NCBI GenBank assembly: GCA_963660615.1
Contig: CAVKYE010000006.1
Span: 1-64,000, forward strand
DNA: 64,000 nt
From: Coprosoma sp963660615
GTDB lineage: Bacteria > Bacillota_I > Bacilli_A > RF39 > UBA660
Direction of reading: 5' to 3'
Made by a program: the position numbers and the translations under genes. Shown one piece after another: positions 27,816 to 36,789 of the stretch (its first letter is position 1; the number at the start of each line of letters is the position of its first letter). Under the pieces are notes generated by a model. The model searched no databases. It had not been told where the DNA came from and saw nothing but the letters and a program-made list of their open reading frames with translations.

Positions 27816-28319
27816 CTAAGCACTTTGAACATAATTCATAACCATTGACAAATCACTCTTAGTATTTGTTGGCTGACCAGTTACAGCAGGATTATATTGA
27901 ACCGTTATAGTAAAAGTCTGAGTTTTTCCTGCAGCAATTACATCATCCTTAGCAATACCATTATAAGTATAAAGAATTGCATCATTTTCATCATGGGTAA
28001 ATGTTAAATTACTTAACTTAGCAGCAAGCGTTCCATCATTTTTAACCGTAACAGTATAAGTTAAAGAATCTCCTGGCGAAACTAATTCAGTCGTAAAATT
28101 AGCATTCAAACTACCATCTTCAACCGTAGCACTTACACTCTTAGCAGTTCCAACTGGTGTTCCCGGAGTAATACTATCAATATGTACATCCCATTTAGAA
28201 GTAACATTTGCAGTACCTTGTATATTTAAAGTCGTACTAAAAGCAGCATAACCTACAGCCATTACAAATACAATTGCAAGTAATCCGCCTATTAAAGCGT
28301 TCTTGTTTTTTGCTTCCAT
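27816..28319 (-). CDS. TasA/CalY-like SipW-dependent exported protein 1
   Basis: Exported protein of 167 aa with signal region KNALIGGLLAIVFVMAVGY then AAFS, and LNIQGTANVTSKWDVHIDS. A single beta-sandwich-like domain follows, with NDGTLAAKLSNLTF. Together with the downstream paralogue and sipW it forms a typical biofilm-matrix or surface-fibre locus. Whether it forms fibres is inference from the family. It has its own sigma-A promoter at 28345-28373. Confidence 0.85.
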   Translation of the reverse strand: MEAKNKNALIGGLLAIVFVMAVGYAAFSTTLNIQGTANVTSKWDVHIDSITPGTPVGTAKSVSATVEDGSLNANFTTELVSPGDSLTYTVTVKNDGTLAAKLSNLTFTHDENDAILYTYNGIAKDDVIAAGKTQTFTITVQYNPAVTGQPTNTKSDLSMVMNYVQSA

Positions 28320-28344
28320 ATTTTCATCCTTTCCTTACAATCTA

Positions 28345-28373
28345 AATATATCATAAATAGTACAATTTTTCAA
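28345..28373 (-). promoter_or_regulatory. Sigma-A promoter of TasA-like gene 1
   Basis: Minus strand: TTGAAA, 17 nt, TATATT, directly after the argS stop. Confidence 0.7.
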
Positions 28374-28379
28374 TATCTT

Positions 28380-30044
28380 TTACATCATTTTTGGAATAGA
28401 TATTCCAAGAATTCCAAGTAAAGTTTTAATAACCTTATTATTAAAAGTCAAAACCGTTTCAAATTCTTCTTTCTTATCCCCACTTACTTCACTTAACTTA
28501 TTTGCGTGATAAAAATTATTAGCAATCACACATAACTCATACAAATAATTAGCCAAGTGATGAGGTTTTCTTTCAGCAGAAGAAATATCTATTACATTAC
28601 TCACTTCAAGTAATTTAAGTCTTAAATTTCTATCAGATAATCCATAAATTTTTGATAACTTAGTATATTTGCCTTCCAACAACTTATTTATACGTAAATA
28701 AGTATACAAAATATAAGGACCAGTCTTACCATTTACCTCACTAAACTTTGAAACATCAAAAATATAATTTCTTTCCAAATCATTTTGCAAATCAGCAAAT
28801 TTTATAATAGCATTTACAATCTTATCCAAATCTTCTTTATCCATCATTTTATTTTCTTCTCTTAAAGAAACAAACTCATCTTGAACATTCTTTATCAAAT
28901 CCTCTAATTTCAAAGCACCACCAGTACGAGTTTTAAAAGGTTTACCATCCTTCCCATTCATAGTTCCAAAACCATAATGTTCCAAATTCCCTTCGTACAT
29001 ATGGCTTTTTTTAGTCGCCCTAAATATTTGCGTAAAATGCATACTCTGCCTAGCATCAACAACATAAATAATTAAATCAGGGTTATAGTCCTTTGCCCTT
29101 TGCCAAATAGTACCAAGATCTGATGTTGCATATAAATAAGCACCATTACTTTTTTGAATCAAACAAGGTGGAATAACAACCTTATCACCATCTTCTTTAA
29201 CATCAATAACTAAAGCACCATCATCCTCTTTAAGAATATTTTTTTCATTGAAATACTCAATCATTTCATCAAACACTTTAAAAGAATCACTTTCACCATA
29301 CCACAAATCAAAATGAACGTCCAAATAATCATAAATCCTTTTAATATCCTTAACTGATATCTCACAAATTTTTTTCCATAACACACGGTAATCAGGGTCA
29401 CCCTCTTGAAGTTTTTTAGTAATTAAAGCACATTTTTCCTTAATTTCATCATTTTCTTTACATAAAGCACTCATACGCGGATAAGTTTTATTTAAATAAT
29501 CCAAATCAAAATTTATATCCTCATATGAAACCCCAGGAAAATCTTCCAATATTCCATATATAACCTGTCCCATTTGAGTTCCAATATCACCCAAATGAAC
29601 ATCACCAATCACCTTATTACCCTTAAATTTTAAAAGATTATAAATAGCCTGTCCAATAATAGCTGGACGCAAATGTCCTACATGAAGTGGTTTTGCTACA
29701 TTAGGTCCACCATAATCAACAACAATAACCTTATTTTCCTTAGTACTACCTAATATATCTTTATCCATAAGTTCATTTAACTTAGTATTAATATAAACAT
29801 CACTAACATTTATATTAATAAAACCAGGATTTGCCAAAGTTACCTCTTTAAAATAATCACTGTAATCATTTTGATTAATCTTATCAATAAATTCCTCACC
29901 TATCATCATTGGTGATTTTGAATATACCTTAGCAAGTTTAAACAAATCATCACATTGAAAATCAAAACCCTTATTAGATTTAATTATTTTAACATTAATA
30001 TCATATCCCAATTCCTTAAAAATCCCATTAAATATATTTTCCAT
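28380..30044 (-). CDS. argS: Arginyl-tRNA synthetase
   Basis: Class Ia aminoacyl-tRNA synthetase of about 554 aa. An N-terminal additional domain is followed by the HIGH-type motif NVAKPLHVGHLRPA near residue 115. The GKPFKTRTGG segment in the KMSKS position is typical of ArgRS, and the C-terminal anticodon-binding DALR domain ends ISIPKMM. The ATG at 30044 follows AGGAGG; the longer frame runs into the T-box. Expression is controlled by a T-box leader. Confidence 0.97.
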   Translation of the reverse strand: MENIFNGIFKELGYDINVKIIKSNKGFDFQCDDLFKLAKVYSKSPMMIGEEFIDKINQNDYSDYFKEVTLANPGFININVSDVYINTKLNELMDKDILGSTKENKVIVVDYGGPNVAKPLHVGHLRPAIIGQAIYNLLKFKGNKVIGDVHLGDIGTQMGQVIYGILEDFPGVSYEDINFDLDYLNKTYPRMSALCKENDEIKEKCALITKKLQEGDPDYRVLWKKICEISVKDIKRIYDYLDVHFDLWYGESDSFKVFDEMIEYFNEKNILKEDDGALVIDVKEDGDKVVIPPCLIQKSNGAYLYATSDLGTIWQRAKDYNPDLIIYVVDARQSMHFTQIFRATKKSHMYEGNLEHYGFGTMNGKDGKPFKTRTGGALKLEDLIKNVQDEFVSLREENKMMDKEDLDKIVNAIIKFADLQNDLERNYIFDVSKFSEVNGKTGPYILYTYLRINKLLEGKYTKLSKIYGLSDRNLRLKLLEVSNVIDISSAERKPHHLANYLYELCVIANNFYHANKLSEVSGDKKEEFETVLTFNNKVIKTLLGILGISIPKMM

Positions 30045-30262
30045 ATTTATCCTCCTAAATTCGAAAAAAATCCTATAAAATAAGGACGAGTTAACCCGCG
30101 GTACCACCTTACTTCATAGAATTATCTATGCCACTTAAATCTTTAATGCAGATATACAAACAGCTCCAAAGTACGTTCATAAAATATTACCAACCTAGTT
30201 TCCACTATCCTAGACTCACTTTTAATAATTTAGATTACTACTACTCTTTTTCTTCGCCTTAA
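30045..30262 (-). promoter_or_regulatory. T-box riboswitch for argS (specifier CGU)
   Basis: On the minus strand the leader has the AGAGTAGTA start of stem I and a specifier loop GAACGTAC with Arg codon CGU at 30173-30175. The universal T-box AAGGTGGTACCGCGGG follows at about 30094-30113, then a terminator (30064-30086, TCCT...AGGA plus T7). Uncharged tRNA-Arg would stabilise the antiterminator and raise argS expression. Confidence 0.93.
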
Positions 30263-30267
30263 GTAAA

Positions 30268-30296
30268 ATTATAGTTAATAGTTTCACAAAAGTCAA
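30268..30296 (-). promoter_or_regulatory. Promoter of the argS T-box
   Basis: TTGACT, 17 nt, TATAAT on the minus strand, a few bases before the leader. Confidence 0.8.
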
Positions 30297-30336
30297 CAAA
30301 ATTGTCACAAAAAATAAAAAAATAGATATAATGTAA

Positions 30337-30365
30337 TTGACAACATTCAAAATTTATATTACAAT
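30337..30365 (+). promoter_or_regulatory. Promoter of tRNA-Cys
   Basis: TTGACA, 17 nt, TACAAT, with the tRNA 5' end 18 nt further on. Confidence 0.75.
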
Positions 30366-30383
30366 TAATATGCACTTATAAAT

Positions 30384-30457
30384 GGGTCTATAGCCAAGTG
30401 GTAAGGCGTGGGACTGCAACTCCCTGATCGTTGGTTCAAATCCGACTAGGCCCTCCA
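30384..30457 (+). tRNA. tRNA-Cys (GCA)
   Basis: Full cloverleaf with acceptor GGGTCTA/TAGGCCC, D-arm AGCCAAGTGGTAAGGC, anticodon GCA at 30416-30418, T-loop GGTTCAAATCC and encoded CCA. Confidence 0.96.
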
Positions 30458-30471
30458 ATTATGATATATAG

Positions 30472-30499
30472 CTTATAAACAAAAGTTTATAAGTTTTTA
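30472..30499. terminator. Terminator shared by tRNA-Cys and msrAB
   Basis: CTTATAAAC, AAAA, GTTTATAAG (9-bp perfect stem) with T-rich flanks. It ends the tRNA on the plus strand and lies at the msrAB stop on the minus strand. Confidence 0.75.
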
Positions 30500-31399
30500 T
30501 TTTACATATTTTAAATAATCCCCATAACCTTTTTCCACCATTTTTTCCTTAGGAATAAATTTCAAAGCCGCACTATTCACACAATATCTTTTACCGCCCT
30601 TATCCTTAGGACCATCATTAAAAACATACCCCAAATAATTCCCGCTCCTTCTTGCAACAAGAAGTGCCCTAAACATCAAATGACGCAAATCAAGCTTTTT
30701 AACAATCTCATTTTCATCTATAACCCTAGTAAAACTTGGATAACCAGACTGTGAATCATACTTATCACTCGATGAAAAAAGCGGTATTTTTGTTTTTATA
30801 TCAACATATATCCCCTCATCAAACAAATTATAATATTTATTTTTAAAAGCCCGTTCCCTTTTATACCCCTTAATAACATCATAATCATCTTTAGAAAGTT
30901 TATAAGACTCCATTTCAACTTTCCTAAAAGCCTCCTTAGGTATCTGGCAATAACCAAAAGGATTTTTTTTCAAAAAATTTTGATGATATTCTTCAGCTCT
31001 TTTAAAATTATGAACAGCCTCAATCTCAATTACAATAGAATCTAAATAAATACTTTGAAGTCGTTCCAAAGAATTTACAATTATCTCTACATCCTCTTTA
31101 TCAACATAATAAACTCCAGTTCTATATTGAACCCCAACATCATTTCCTTGTTTGTGATAAGCAGTTGGATTAATAACATCATAATAATACTCCAAAAGTT
31201 TTTCCAACGAAATTATTTTTGGATTATATACAATATGAACAGCCTCTGCATGGCCACTATCTTTACATACATCACGATACTTTGGATTTTTAGTAAAACC
31301 ATTTATATACCCGACCTCCGTTTTACAAACACCATCAATAAAATTAAAATAATGCTCAAGTGCCCAAAAACAGCCACCAGCCAAATAAATTTCCTTCAT
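30497..31399 (-). CDS. msrAB: Bifunctional methionine sulfoxide reductase A/B
   Basis: Fusion of about 300 aa. MsrA comes first, with AGGCFWALEHYF and the catalytic Cys near residue 10. MsrB is in the C-terminal half, with SQSGYPSF, RHLMFRALLVARRSGNYLGYVFNDG and catalytic RYCVNSAAL. The MsrB half lacks the two CxxC zinc motifs and has Ser/Tyr where many have CGW, so it is the metal-free form. The ATG at 31399 follows GGTGATAAT. No signal peptide is seen; it repairs oxidised Met in cytosolic proteins. Confidence 0.95.
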   Translation of the reverse strand: MKEIYLAGGCFWALEHYFNFIDGVCKTEVGYINGFTKNPKYRDVCKDSGHAEAVHIVYNPKIISLEKLLEYYYDVINPTAYHKQGNDVGVQYRTGVYYVDKEDVEIIVNSLERLQSIYLDSIVIEIEAVHNFKRAEEYHQNFLKKNPFGYCQIPKEAFRKVEMESYKLSKDDYDVIKGYKRERAFKNKYYNLFDEGIYVDIKTKIPLFSSSDKYDSQSGYPSFTRVIDENEIVKKLDLRHLMFRALLVARRSGNYLGYVFNDGPKDKGGKRYCVNSAALKFIPKEKMVEKGYGDYLKYVK

Positions 31400-31478
31400 A
31401 TTATCACCTTTTTTATTATGTACTTGATTAATTATTATATCAAAGAATTTACATTTTGCAAGCAAAAAACACCTATTT

Positions 31479-32651
31479 CTAGATGTTTTGCTTTATAACA
31501 ACAATATCATAATCATAAATTGGATCCATTAATATAATAGATTCATTTTTATCAACCATATCCTTCTCACGAGGTAATATTCTAATAATATGTGGATGAC
31601 GAACAACATCATCATTTTTCATTTCTTCTCTCACATCTTTTATCATTTGATACACATCATTGTCCAAACATAAAATTGGAGTATAGCCCTCACTCTTTAT
31701 AACATCTAAAATCTGAAGACTTGTATCAAAAATGTTTATAACCTTTTCCTTATCATCCGCATTATACTTAATTTCATCATTATTTAATTCATAGACCACA
31801 GGAAAAGTAATCTTATAATTTTTTAAAAGTTTAATAATTTTTTTAGTTTCATGAATCCCTTCATCTTGAGTCACAGCCTTGCCACTTATAAAAGCACCAA
31901 TCGGAATATTTTCCTTCTGACAAAGATCAGCATTTTTTATAAAAACACTTTCCCCTTTACCAAAAGACGTACAAGTCACCAAAACATATGGAACCTTATT
32001 TTCTTTAAAATAATCACAATCATCCTTAGTCAAAACATCATCATCAGAAACCTTTTGACCAACAAAATACGAAGTATTAATACTCTTCTTCTTTTCCTTC
32101 TTCTCCTTTAGTGGAAGCCTTTCAGTCTTAACTCTCTCTTCTTCATCATTCCCTTTAACATGCAAAGACGGTTTATCAATTTGAACAGTTGAATGAACTA
32201 TCTTTATTTCTCGTTCCTTAGTTTGTTTATTTTCTTCATTCTCTGCTTCCTTCGCAATCTCATAAGTATTAACAATAGTCTCCAAAGCATTTATATAAGT
32301 AATATCATTACGATTATCACCAAGCGTTAATACCTTATCACCAACCTTTATCTTACTAGAAGAAACACAAGTAACCAAAGGATCATTTATATAAAGATAT
32401 CTTACCTTTTCCTCCAAAGCTTCTAAACAAAGAGTATAAACCCTAACCCAAGCAGCAGTCCAATTTTTCTCGTTATTTTGCTTAGAAGGTATCTCCACCA
32501 CCTTCTCACCATTCAAAAAATTTATTATAACCCTTCTATCTTGACTATTACACCTTATTAAATTGTTCTTCTGTTTTAAATGACGTTGAACCCATGACTT
32601 CACAAGATTAAAATCAATATTTGTTTCTTTTTCAATTTGTTTTAACATCAT
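31479..32651 (-). CDS. GH25-like domain protein, apparently degenerate and cytosolic
   Basis: Protein of 390 aa. Residues 1-190 (Lys/Glu-rich in 145-195) are of unknown type. Residues 195-390 look like a GH25 lysozyme-type barrel (TSFGKGESVF, IPIGAFISGKAVT, FPVVYELNND, GYTPILCLDN). The GH25 catalytic DxE reads YEL here and there is no signal peptide, so muramidase activity is doubtful. It could be a regulator or a spore-cytosol protein. Start is ATG 32651 or 32648 behind AGGTGAT. Recognition of the fold is by eye only. Confidence 0.55.
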   Translation of the reverse strand: MMLKQIEKETNIDFNLVKSWVQRHLKQKNNLIRCNSQDRRVIINFLNGEKVVEIPSKQNNEKNWTAAWVRVYTLCLEALEEKVRYLYINDPLVTCVSSSKIKVGDKVLTLGDNRNDITYINALETIVNTYEIAKEAENEENKQTKEREIKIVHSTVQIDKPSLHVKGNDEEERVKTERLPLKEKKEKKKSINTSYFVGQKVSDDDVLTKDDCDYFKENKVPYVLVTCTSFGKGESVFIKNADLCQKENIPIGAFISGKAVTQDEGIHETKKIIKLLKNYKITFPVVYELNNDEIKYNADDKEKVINIFDTSLQILDVIKSEGYTPILCLDNDVYQMIKDVREEMKNDDVVRHPHIIRILPREKDMVDKNESIILMDPIYDYDIVVIKQNI

Positions 32652-32675
32652 ATCACCTATATCTATCTTGTAACC

Positions 32676-32705
32676 ATTATAACGCCTATAAGGCTATCAT
32701 GTCAA
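32676..32705 (-). promoter_or_regulatory. Promoter of the GH25-like gene
   Basis: TTGACA, 18 nt, TATAAT on the minus strand. The spacer holds the imperfect palindrome GCCTTATAGGC, a possible operator. Confidence 0.65.
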
Positions 32706-32806
32706 TGAAAAGTAAAGAAATTTAACAGGAAAAAATTGCTTATTTAAAACAAATAAAATCACAATCACCATCAAACCTCAATACAATTTTAAAATATAGT
32801 TATAAA

Positions 32807-32826
32807 CGAAAAAGGCTATTTGCCTT
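32807..32826 (-). terminator. Terminator at the end of the SPFH gene
   Basis: AAAGGC, AAATA, GCCTTTTT on the minus strand; the stop codon lies inside the hairpin. Confidence 0.6.
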
Positions 32827-33709
32827 TTTCATCTTTAAACATTTCATTTATAGTAGTACCCAAAGTAGCTAAATTTTGCAAATCTGATGGAACAATTATC
32901 TTAGTAGCATTACCATCAGCCACCTTAGTTAAAGCATCAAAACTTCTTAAAGTTAAAACTGTTTTATCAGCCCCAGCTTCTTTTATCATCCTAATACTTT
33001 CAGCCTCAGCCGTATTAATCTTCAAAATAGCCTCAGCTTCACCCTCAGCCTTTCTTATTTGTGATTCCTTATCAGCCTCAGCCCTAAGAATAGCACTTTG
33101 TTTTTCACCTTCAGCAATCAAAATACTTGATTTCTTTTCACCTTCAGCTCTCAATATAGCTTCACGACGTTCACGCTCAGCCCTCATTTGTTTTTCCATA
33201 GCTTCTTGAATATCTCTTGGAGGTAAAATATTTTTAACCTCTACCCTATTTATTTTTATTCCCCATGGATCCGTTGCCTCATCTAAAATAGAACGCATCT
33301 TAGTATTTATAACATCCCTTGATGTCAAAGTTTGATCAAGTTCCAACTCACCAATTATATTTCTCAAAGTAGTTGCCGTTAAATTCTCAATCGCATTTAT
33401 TGGATTATCTACTCCATAAGTATATAACTTCGGATCAGTTATTTGAAAATATACAACAGTATCTATTTGCATAGTTACATTATCCTTAGTAATTACTGGT
33501 TGTGGAGCAAAATCCTTTACCATTTCTTTCAAACTAACAACAGCCGCAATCCTATCCACAAATGGAATTTTAAAATGCAAACCATTATTCCACGTCATAT
33601 AATATGATCCCAAACGTTCAATAACATAACATTGTGATTGTGGAACAATCTTTACATTTGGAATTATTATAACTATAGCTAAAATTAAAATTACTAAAAA
33701 AACACTCAT
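32816..33709 (-). CDS. SPFH/Band 7 (stomatin/QmcA-like) membrane protein
   Basis: Protein of 297 aa with one N-terminal membrane helix (2-18) and the stomatin-type start IIPNVKIVPQSQCYVIERLGSY. An SPFH domain (about 20-190, NPINAIENLTATTLRNIIGELELDQ) is followed by an alanine/glutamate-rich coiled coil with RAEGEKKS-type repeats (about 200-250). It oligomerises at the membrane. It follows an nfeD gene by 1 nt, the usual partner pair. Confidence 0.92.
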   Translation of the reverse strand: MSVFLVILILAIVIIIPNVKIVPQSQCYVIERLGSYYMTWNNGLHFKIPFVDRIAAVVSLKEMVKDFAPQPVITKDNVTMQIDTVVYFQITDPKLYTYGVDNPINAIENLTATTLRNIIGELELDQTLTSRDVINTKMRSILDEATDPWGIKINRVEVKNILPPRDIQEAMEKQMRAERERREAILRAEGEKKSSILIAEGEKQSAILRAEADKESQIRKAEGEAEAILKINTAEAESIRMIKEAGADKTVLTLRSFDALTKVADGNATKIIVPSDLQNLATLGTTINEMFKDEKGK

Positions 33710-33710
33710 T

Positions 33711-34133
33711 TTATTTACCCTCTTTCTCTACTTTAATCTTCACGCCGTTAATTTCCAAAACAACGACGCCATCACCTTTTTTTAAAGAATCATCGGAATA
33801 AGCAGTCCATTTTTTACCATCGACCTTTACTTCACCAGTATTCTCGATAATATCCTCAGTTACAACACCTTTCATGCCAATTATTCTGTCAGCATTTGTT
33901 GGTTGTTTTTTCTGTTTCAACAGATTTACCACAAGCGGTCTTGTTGTCACAAGCAAAATTACTCCCAATATAACAAACACACCAAATTGTATAACATAAT
34001 TATCCGTTATAAAAGAAATAAATAAAGCAACAATACCACTCGCAACAAACCAAATTGTCGTCAGCCCAAAACTCATAGTTTCCAAAACCGCTAAAATAAC
34101 AATTACAGCAAGCCAAACACACCACTGCTCCAT
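33711..34133 (-). CDS. NfeD-family membrane protein
   Basis: Short NfeD of about 140 aa. Two or three membrane helices (about 5-70) are followed by a C-terminal OB-fold (IGMKGVVTEDI, GEVKVDGKKWTAYS, VVVLEINGVKIKVEKEG). The ATG at 34133 is chosen because GAGGAGG precedes it; the frame upstream lies in the neighbouring gene's 3' region. It works with the SPFH protein, probably in membrane domain organisation. Confidence 0.9.
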   Translation of the reverse strand: MEQWCVWLAVIVILAVLETMSFGLTTIWFVASGIVALFISFITDNYVIQFGVFVILGVILLVTTRPLVVNLLKQKKQPTNADRIIGMKGVVTEDIIENTGEVKVDGKKWTAYSDDSLKKGDGVVVLEINGVKIKVEKEGK

Positions 34134-34194
34134 ACTATACCTCCTCAAAATTATTATACTATAATAAATACAAAAAAAGCAACAAAAATGTTGC

Positions 34195-35937
34195 TTAATT
34201 TGAGTTAACTTCTTTAACAATACCAAATACAGTATTAAGTTTTTCCTCAAACATTCTAATTTGCTCTGCTTGTTCAGCATTTAACATCTCAAGTTCAGAA
34301 ATTTTATTATTTTGATTATCAATTACCCTTTGTAAATCATTATTTTTATTTATCAACTCTGAAATTTCAGATTCACGTTCCCTAATAGTTTGAGTTAAAT
34401 TATCATTCAACCTTGACGTTTGAATTTTTTCTACCCTATCAACCTCAGCCTGTTTGAAAGAAGCATCGTAAACCTTATTTAATTCTTTAACATTCCTATC
34501 ATACTCTGCAGATATCTCATTAAGTTTTTTAGTAAAATCCTTTCCAAGAGTAACTACCTTTTTCTTTAACTTATCACTCTCATTTGCAATCTTATTATAT
34601 TGAGTTGCCCTCTTAGAATAGAAAGATCTTTCAGTAGGAAATGCCTTCATTTTCTTAAGAGATTCAAGTTCAAAAGGAGTTAATGCTTCGCGTTTAAAAT
34701 GTTTTTGTCCAAAAGCAAACGTATAATCAGCATAATCCTTAAATAAAGTTAAATTTTTCAAATCCCTGTCAGTTTCATCAATTTCTTCATCAGGAATAAT
34801 ATCATTAGTTTCATAAACATCATTTTTAACATTTTCAGATATGAAAGGACTAATAGCCTCATAACTTGGTAAAGAATTCACCATATCATTATGAACTCTA
34901 GTTTCAATTTCTTCTTTAGACTCTTCAATCTCAGGAATTTCACTCAACTCAACATTTTGTAAACCTTCCCAGATAGCATCAGCATCTTCCTCAGAAATTG
35001 GCTCTTCTATATTTTCAAATTCCTTTTCATCATTATCGTCTTCCTCTTCAAATGACGTAATTACCGGAGTTTCTATCTCAATAGGTGTAACCTCGTCAGC
35101 ATCACTCAAAGTAGCCATTTCATTTTCCATATCACCATCGACAACTGGATTAACATCATTATCATCAGAAATCTCTTCAAAATTATTTTCATCAAAAGTA
35201 TTAGGAGCAGCATTTATAGTTTCCTCTGAATCACTAAAATCACCATCTAATTCGGCAGATAAATCCGCACCTTCCGAAACAGCATTTCCTTTATCATCTT
35301 CATTTACAGTAGTTTCAAATTCATCATTGAACTCATTTATCATTTCAGATGAATCATCAACAGTTTCAACTGGATTAATTTCTGCAGTTTCAACTGGATT
35401 AATTTCAGTAGTTTCAATCGGATTAATTTTAGTAGTTTCAACCGGATTAATTTCAGTAGTTTCAGAATTAATCACATCGGTATTTGCTAAATCATCTTCA
35501 TTCGAAAAATCATCAGAATTAACCTCTTCAGTAGTATTATCACTTTCAAATTCATCTACCAAACTATTAGAATTCATTTCTTCAACGCTTTTAATAATTA
35601 TTCCTTCACTTAACGGTTTATTTTGTTTATTAGTCATTTCATCAATTTTTGATTGAGTATTTTCTATATCTTTATTTATTTTATCAATTTCTTTTTGTAA
35701 AGGTTTCACTTGTTTAGAAGCTTCCTTAACTTCCCTTTTGTCTTCAGAAGCCATCTTTGTTTCTAATTCAGACATTTCTTTAGTCTTATCTTCTAACAAA
35801 ATTTTATTTGAATTTACCTCTTGAACTAAAGTCTTAATTTCTTTACCTCTATTATTATAATCATTTAATTCCTTGCGCATTTGTTCAGTAATTTTTACTG
35901 CTTTACTTCCGCCATATGTTATAACTAGTCCGTCCAT
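34195..35937 (-). CDS. Large acidic coiled-coil protein of unknown function
   Basis: Protein of 580 aa with no signal peptide and no family I recognise. An N-terminal globular start (MDGLVITYGGSKAVKI) precedes a coiled coil at about 20-110. A very acidic, repeat-bearing low-complexity region follows (about 115-390) with four copies of an 8-residue unit like TTEINPVE. A conserved-looking patch YADYTFAFGQKHFKREALTPFE comes next, then a long C-terminal coiled coil (about 460-580). It is 3 nt before the DUF1292 gene's stop on the same strand. A scaffold or cytoskeletal role is possible. Confidence 0.7.
   Translation of the reverse strand: MDGLVITYGGSKAVKITEQMRKELNDYNNRGKEIKTLVQEVNSNKILLEDKTKEMSELETKMASEDKREVKEASKQVKPLQKEIDKINKDIENTQSKIDEMTNKQNKPLSEGIIIKSVEEMNSNSLVDEFESDNTTEEVNSDDFSNEDDLANTDVINSETTEINPVETTKINPIETTEINPVETAEINPVETVDDSSEMINEFNDEFETTVNEDDKGNAVSEGADLSAELDGDFSDSEETINAAPNTFDENNFEEISDDNDVNPVVDGDMENEMATLSDADEVTPIEIETPVITSFEEEDDNDEKEFENIEEPISEEDADAIWEGLQNVELSEIPEIEESKEEIETRVHNDMVNSLPSYEAISPFISENVKNDVYETNDIIPDEEIDETDRDLKNLTLFKDYADYTFAFGQKHFKREALTPFELESLKKMKAFPTERSFYSKRATQYNKIANESDKLKKKVVTLGKDFTKKLNEISAEYDRNVKELNKVYDASFKQAEVDRVEKIQTSRLNDNLTQTIRERESEISELINKNNDLQRVIDNQNNKISELEMLNAEQAEQIRMFEEKLNTVFGIVKEVNSN
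35362..35465. repeat. 24-bp tandem repeat inside the coiled-coil gene
   Basis: Four imperfect 24-bp units (core TTTCAACTGGATTAATTTC on the plus strand) encode TTEINPVE-like octapeptides. Changes between units are mostly synonymous or conservative. The number may vary between strains. Confidence 0.85.
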
Positions 35938-35940
35938 TTT

Positions 35941-36207
35941 TTATTCCTCTTCATTCCTTATAATTTCTCTCATTATTTCCTTTACAATATCCCAATCATC
36001 GGTAGGCATAGTTTCCAATTTATATCCATCCTCTGTTTTATTTAAAATTGATGCATGAATTGTTTCCATTTTTTGACTATCTTTTTCATCAAATGTATAA
36101 AGTATATAATCATTTTTAGTTTTGTCTAAACTAAAATATAACAATACTTCAGCATCTAACTGCTCACCATTTTCGTTTAAAACCTTAATTTTATTTGTTT
36201 CATTCAT
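35941..36207 (-). CDS. DUF1292 (YrzB-like) protein
   Basis: Acidic protein of 88 aa with the DUF1292 layout (IKVLNENGEQLDAEVLLYFS, then ILYTFDE...IHASIL). A widely conserved small Firmicutes protein of unknown role, usually near ruvX/alaS; here it precedes the coiled-coil gene. Confidence 0.85.
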   Translation of the reverse strand: MNETNKIKVLNENGEQLDAEVLLYFSLDKTKNDYILYTFDEKDSQKMETIHASILNKTEDGYKLETMPTDDWDIVKEIMREIIRNEEE

Positions 36208-36283
36208 TCTATAGCCCCTCCTATTCTGAAAACAATTATAGCATAATTGTAAAGTTGTGACAACTATTTTTCAAAAATTTACA

Positions 36284-36312
36284 CAAAAAAAACAGTTATT
36301 TTATTCTAACTA
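36284..36312 (-). terminator. Terminator of rpsU-yqeY
   Basis: AGTTA, A/T-rich loop, TAACT and T8 on the minus strand. Confidence 0.7.
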
Positions 36313-36316
36313 TTTT

Positions 36317-36754
36317 TTAATTAAGTCTTGCTTTTATAAGCTTACTTATTTCCCCCATATCATACTTTCCTTTAACCTTAGGACTTATTTCCTTCATTAA
36401 TTTTCCCATATCTTTTATGCTCTCTGGATTTATAGTATCAAACGCAGAATCAATTATCTTATCAACCTCTTCCTTACTTAATGGTTCTGGAAGGTATTTC
36501 TTTAATATCTCTATTTCATCTTGAGTCTTTGTAATCAAATCCTCCCTAGCAGCCTTCTCAAACTCAGCTATAGATTCTTTCCTTGTTTTAATCTGTTTAG
36601 AAATTATTGCAATAACCTCATCATCACTAAGTTCATGTTTTACATTTAACTCCTCCATCTGAATAGCCGCCTTAACCATTCTAATAACTGATAAAGTCTC
36701 TTTATCCCTAGATTTCATAGCCGCTTTTAAATCTTCTAATATTTGTTCTCTCAT
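36317..36754 (-). CDS. yqeY: GatB/YqeY-domain protein
   Basis: Helical protein of 145 aa from the YqeY family (MREQILEDLKAAMKSRDK; then RKESIAEFEKAAREDL and LKKYLPEPLS). It resembles the tRNA-binding tail of GatB; its role is unproven. It follows rpsU by about 35 nt, as in Bacillus. Confidence 0.95.
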   Translation of the reverse strand: MREQILEDLKAAMKSRDKETLSVIRMVKAAIQMEELNVKHELSDDEVIAIISKQIKTRKESIAEFEKAAREDLITKTQDEIEILKKYLPEPLSKEEVDKIIDSAFDTINPESIKDMGKLMKEISPKVKGKYDMGEISKLIKARLN

Positions 36755-36789
36755 ACATTTTCCTCCTTTAGAAAAAAGCCCAAACAGGC

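Noticed and set aside
32700..32790. 24-codon frame upstream of the GH25-like gene with GAGG before an ATG
   Set aside because: It overlaps that gene's -35 box and has no family features.
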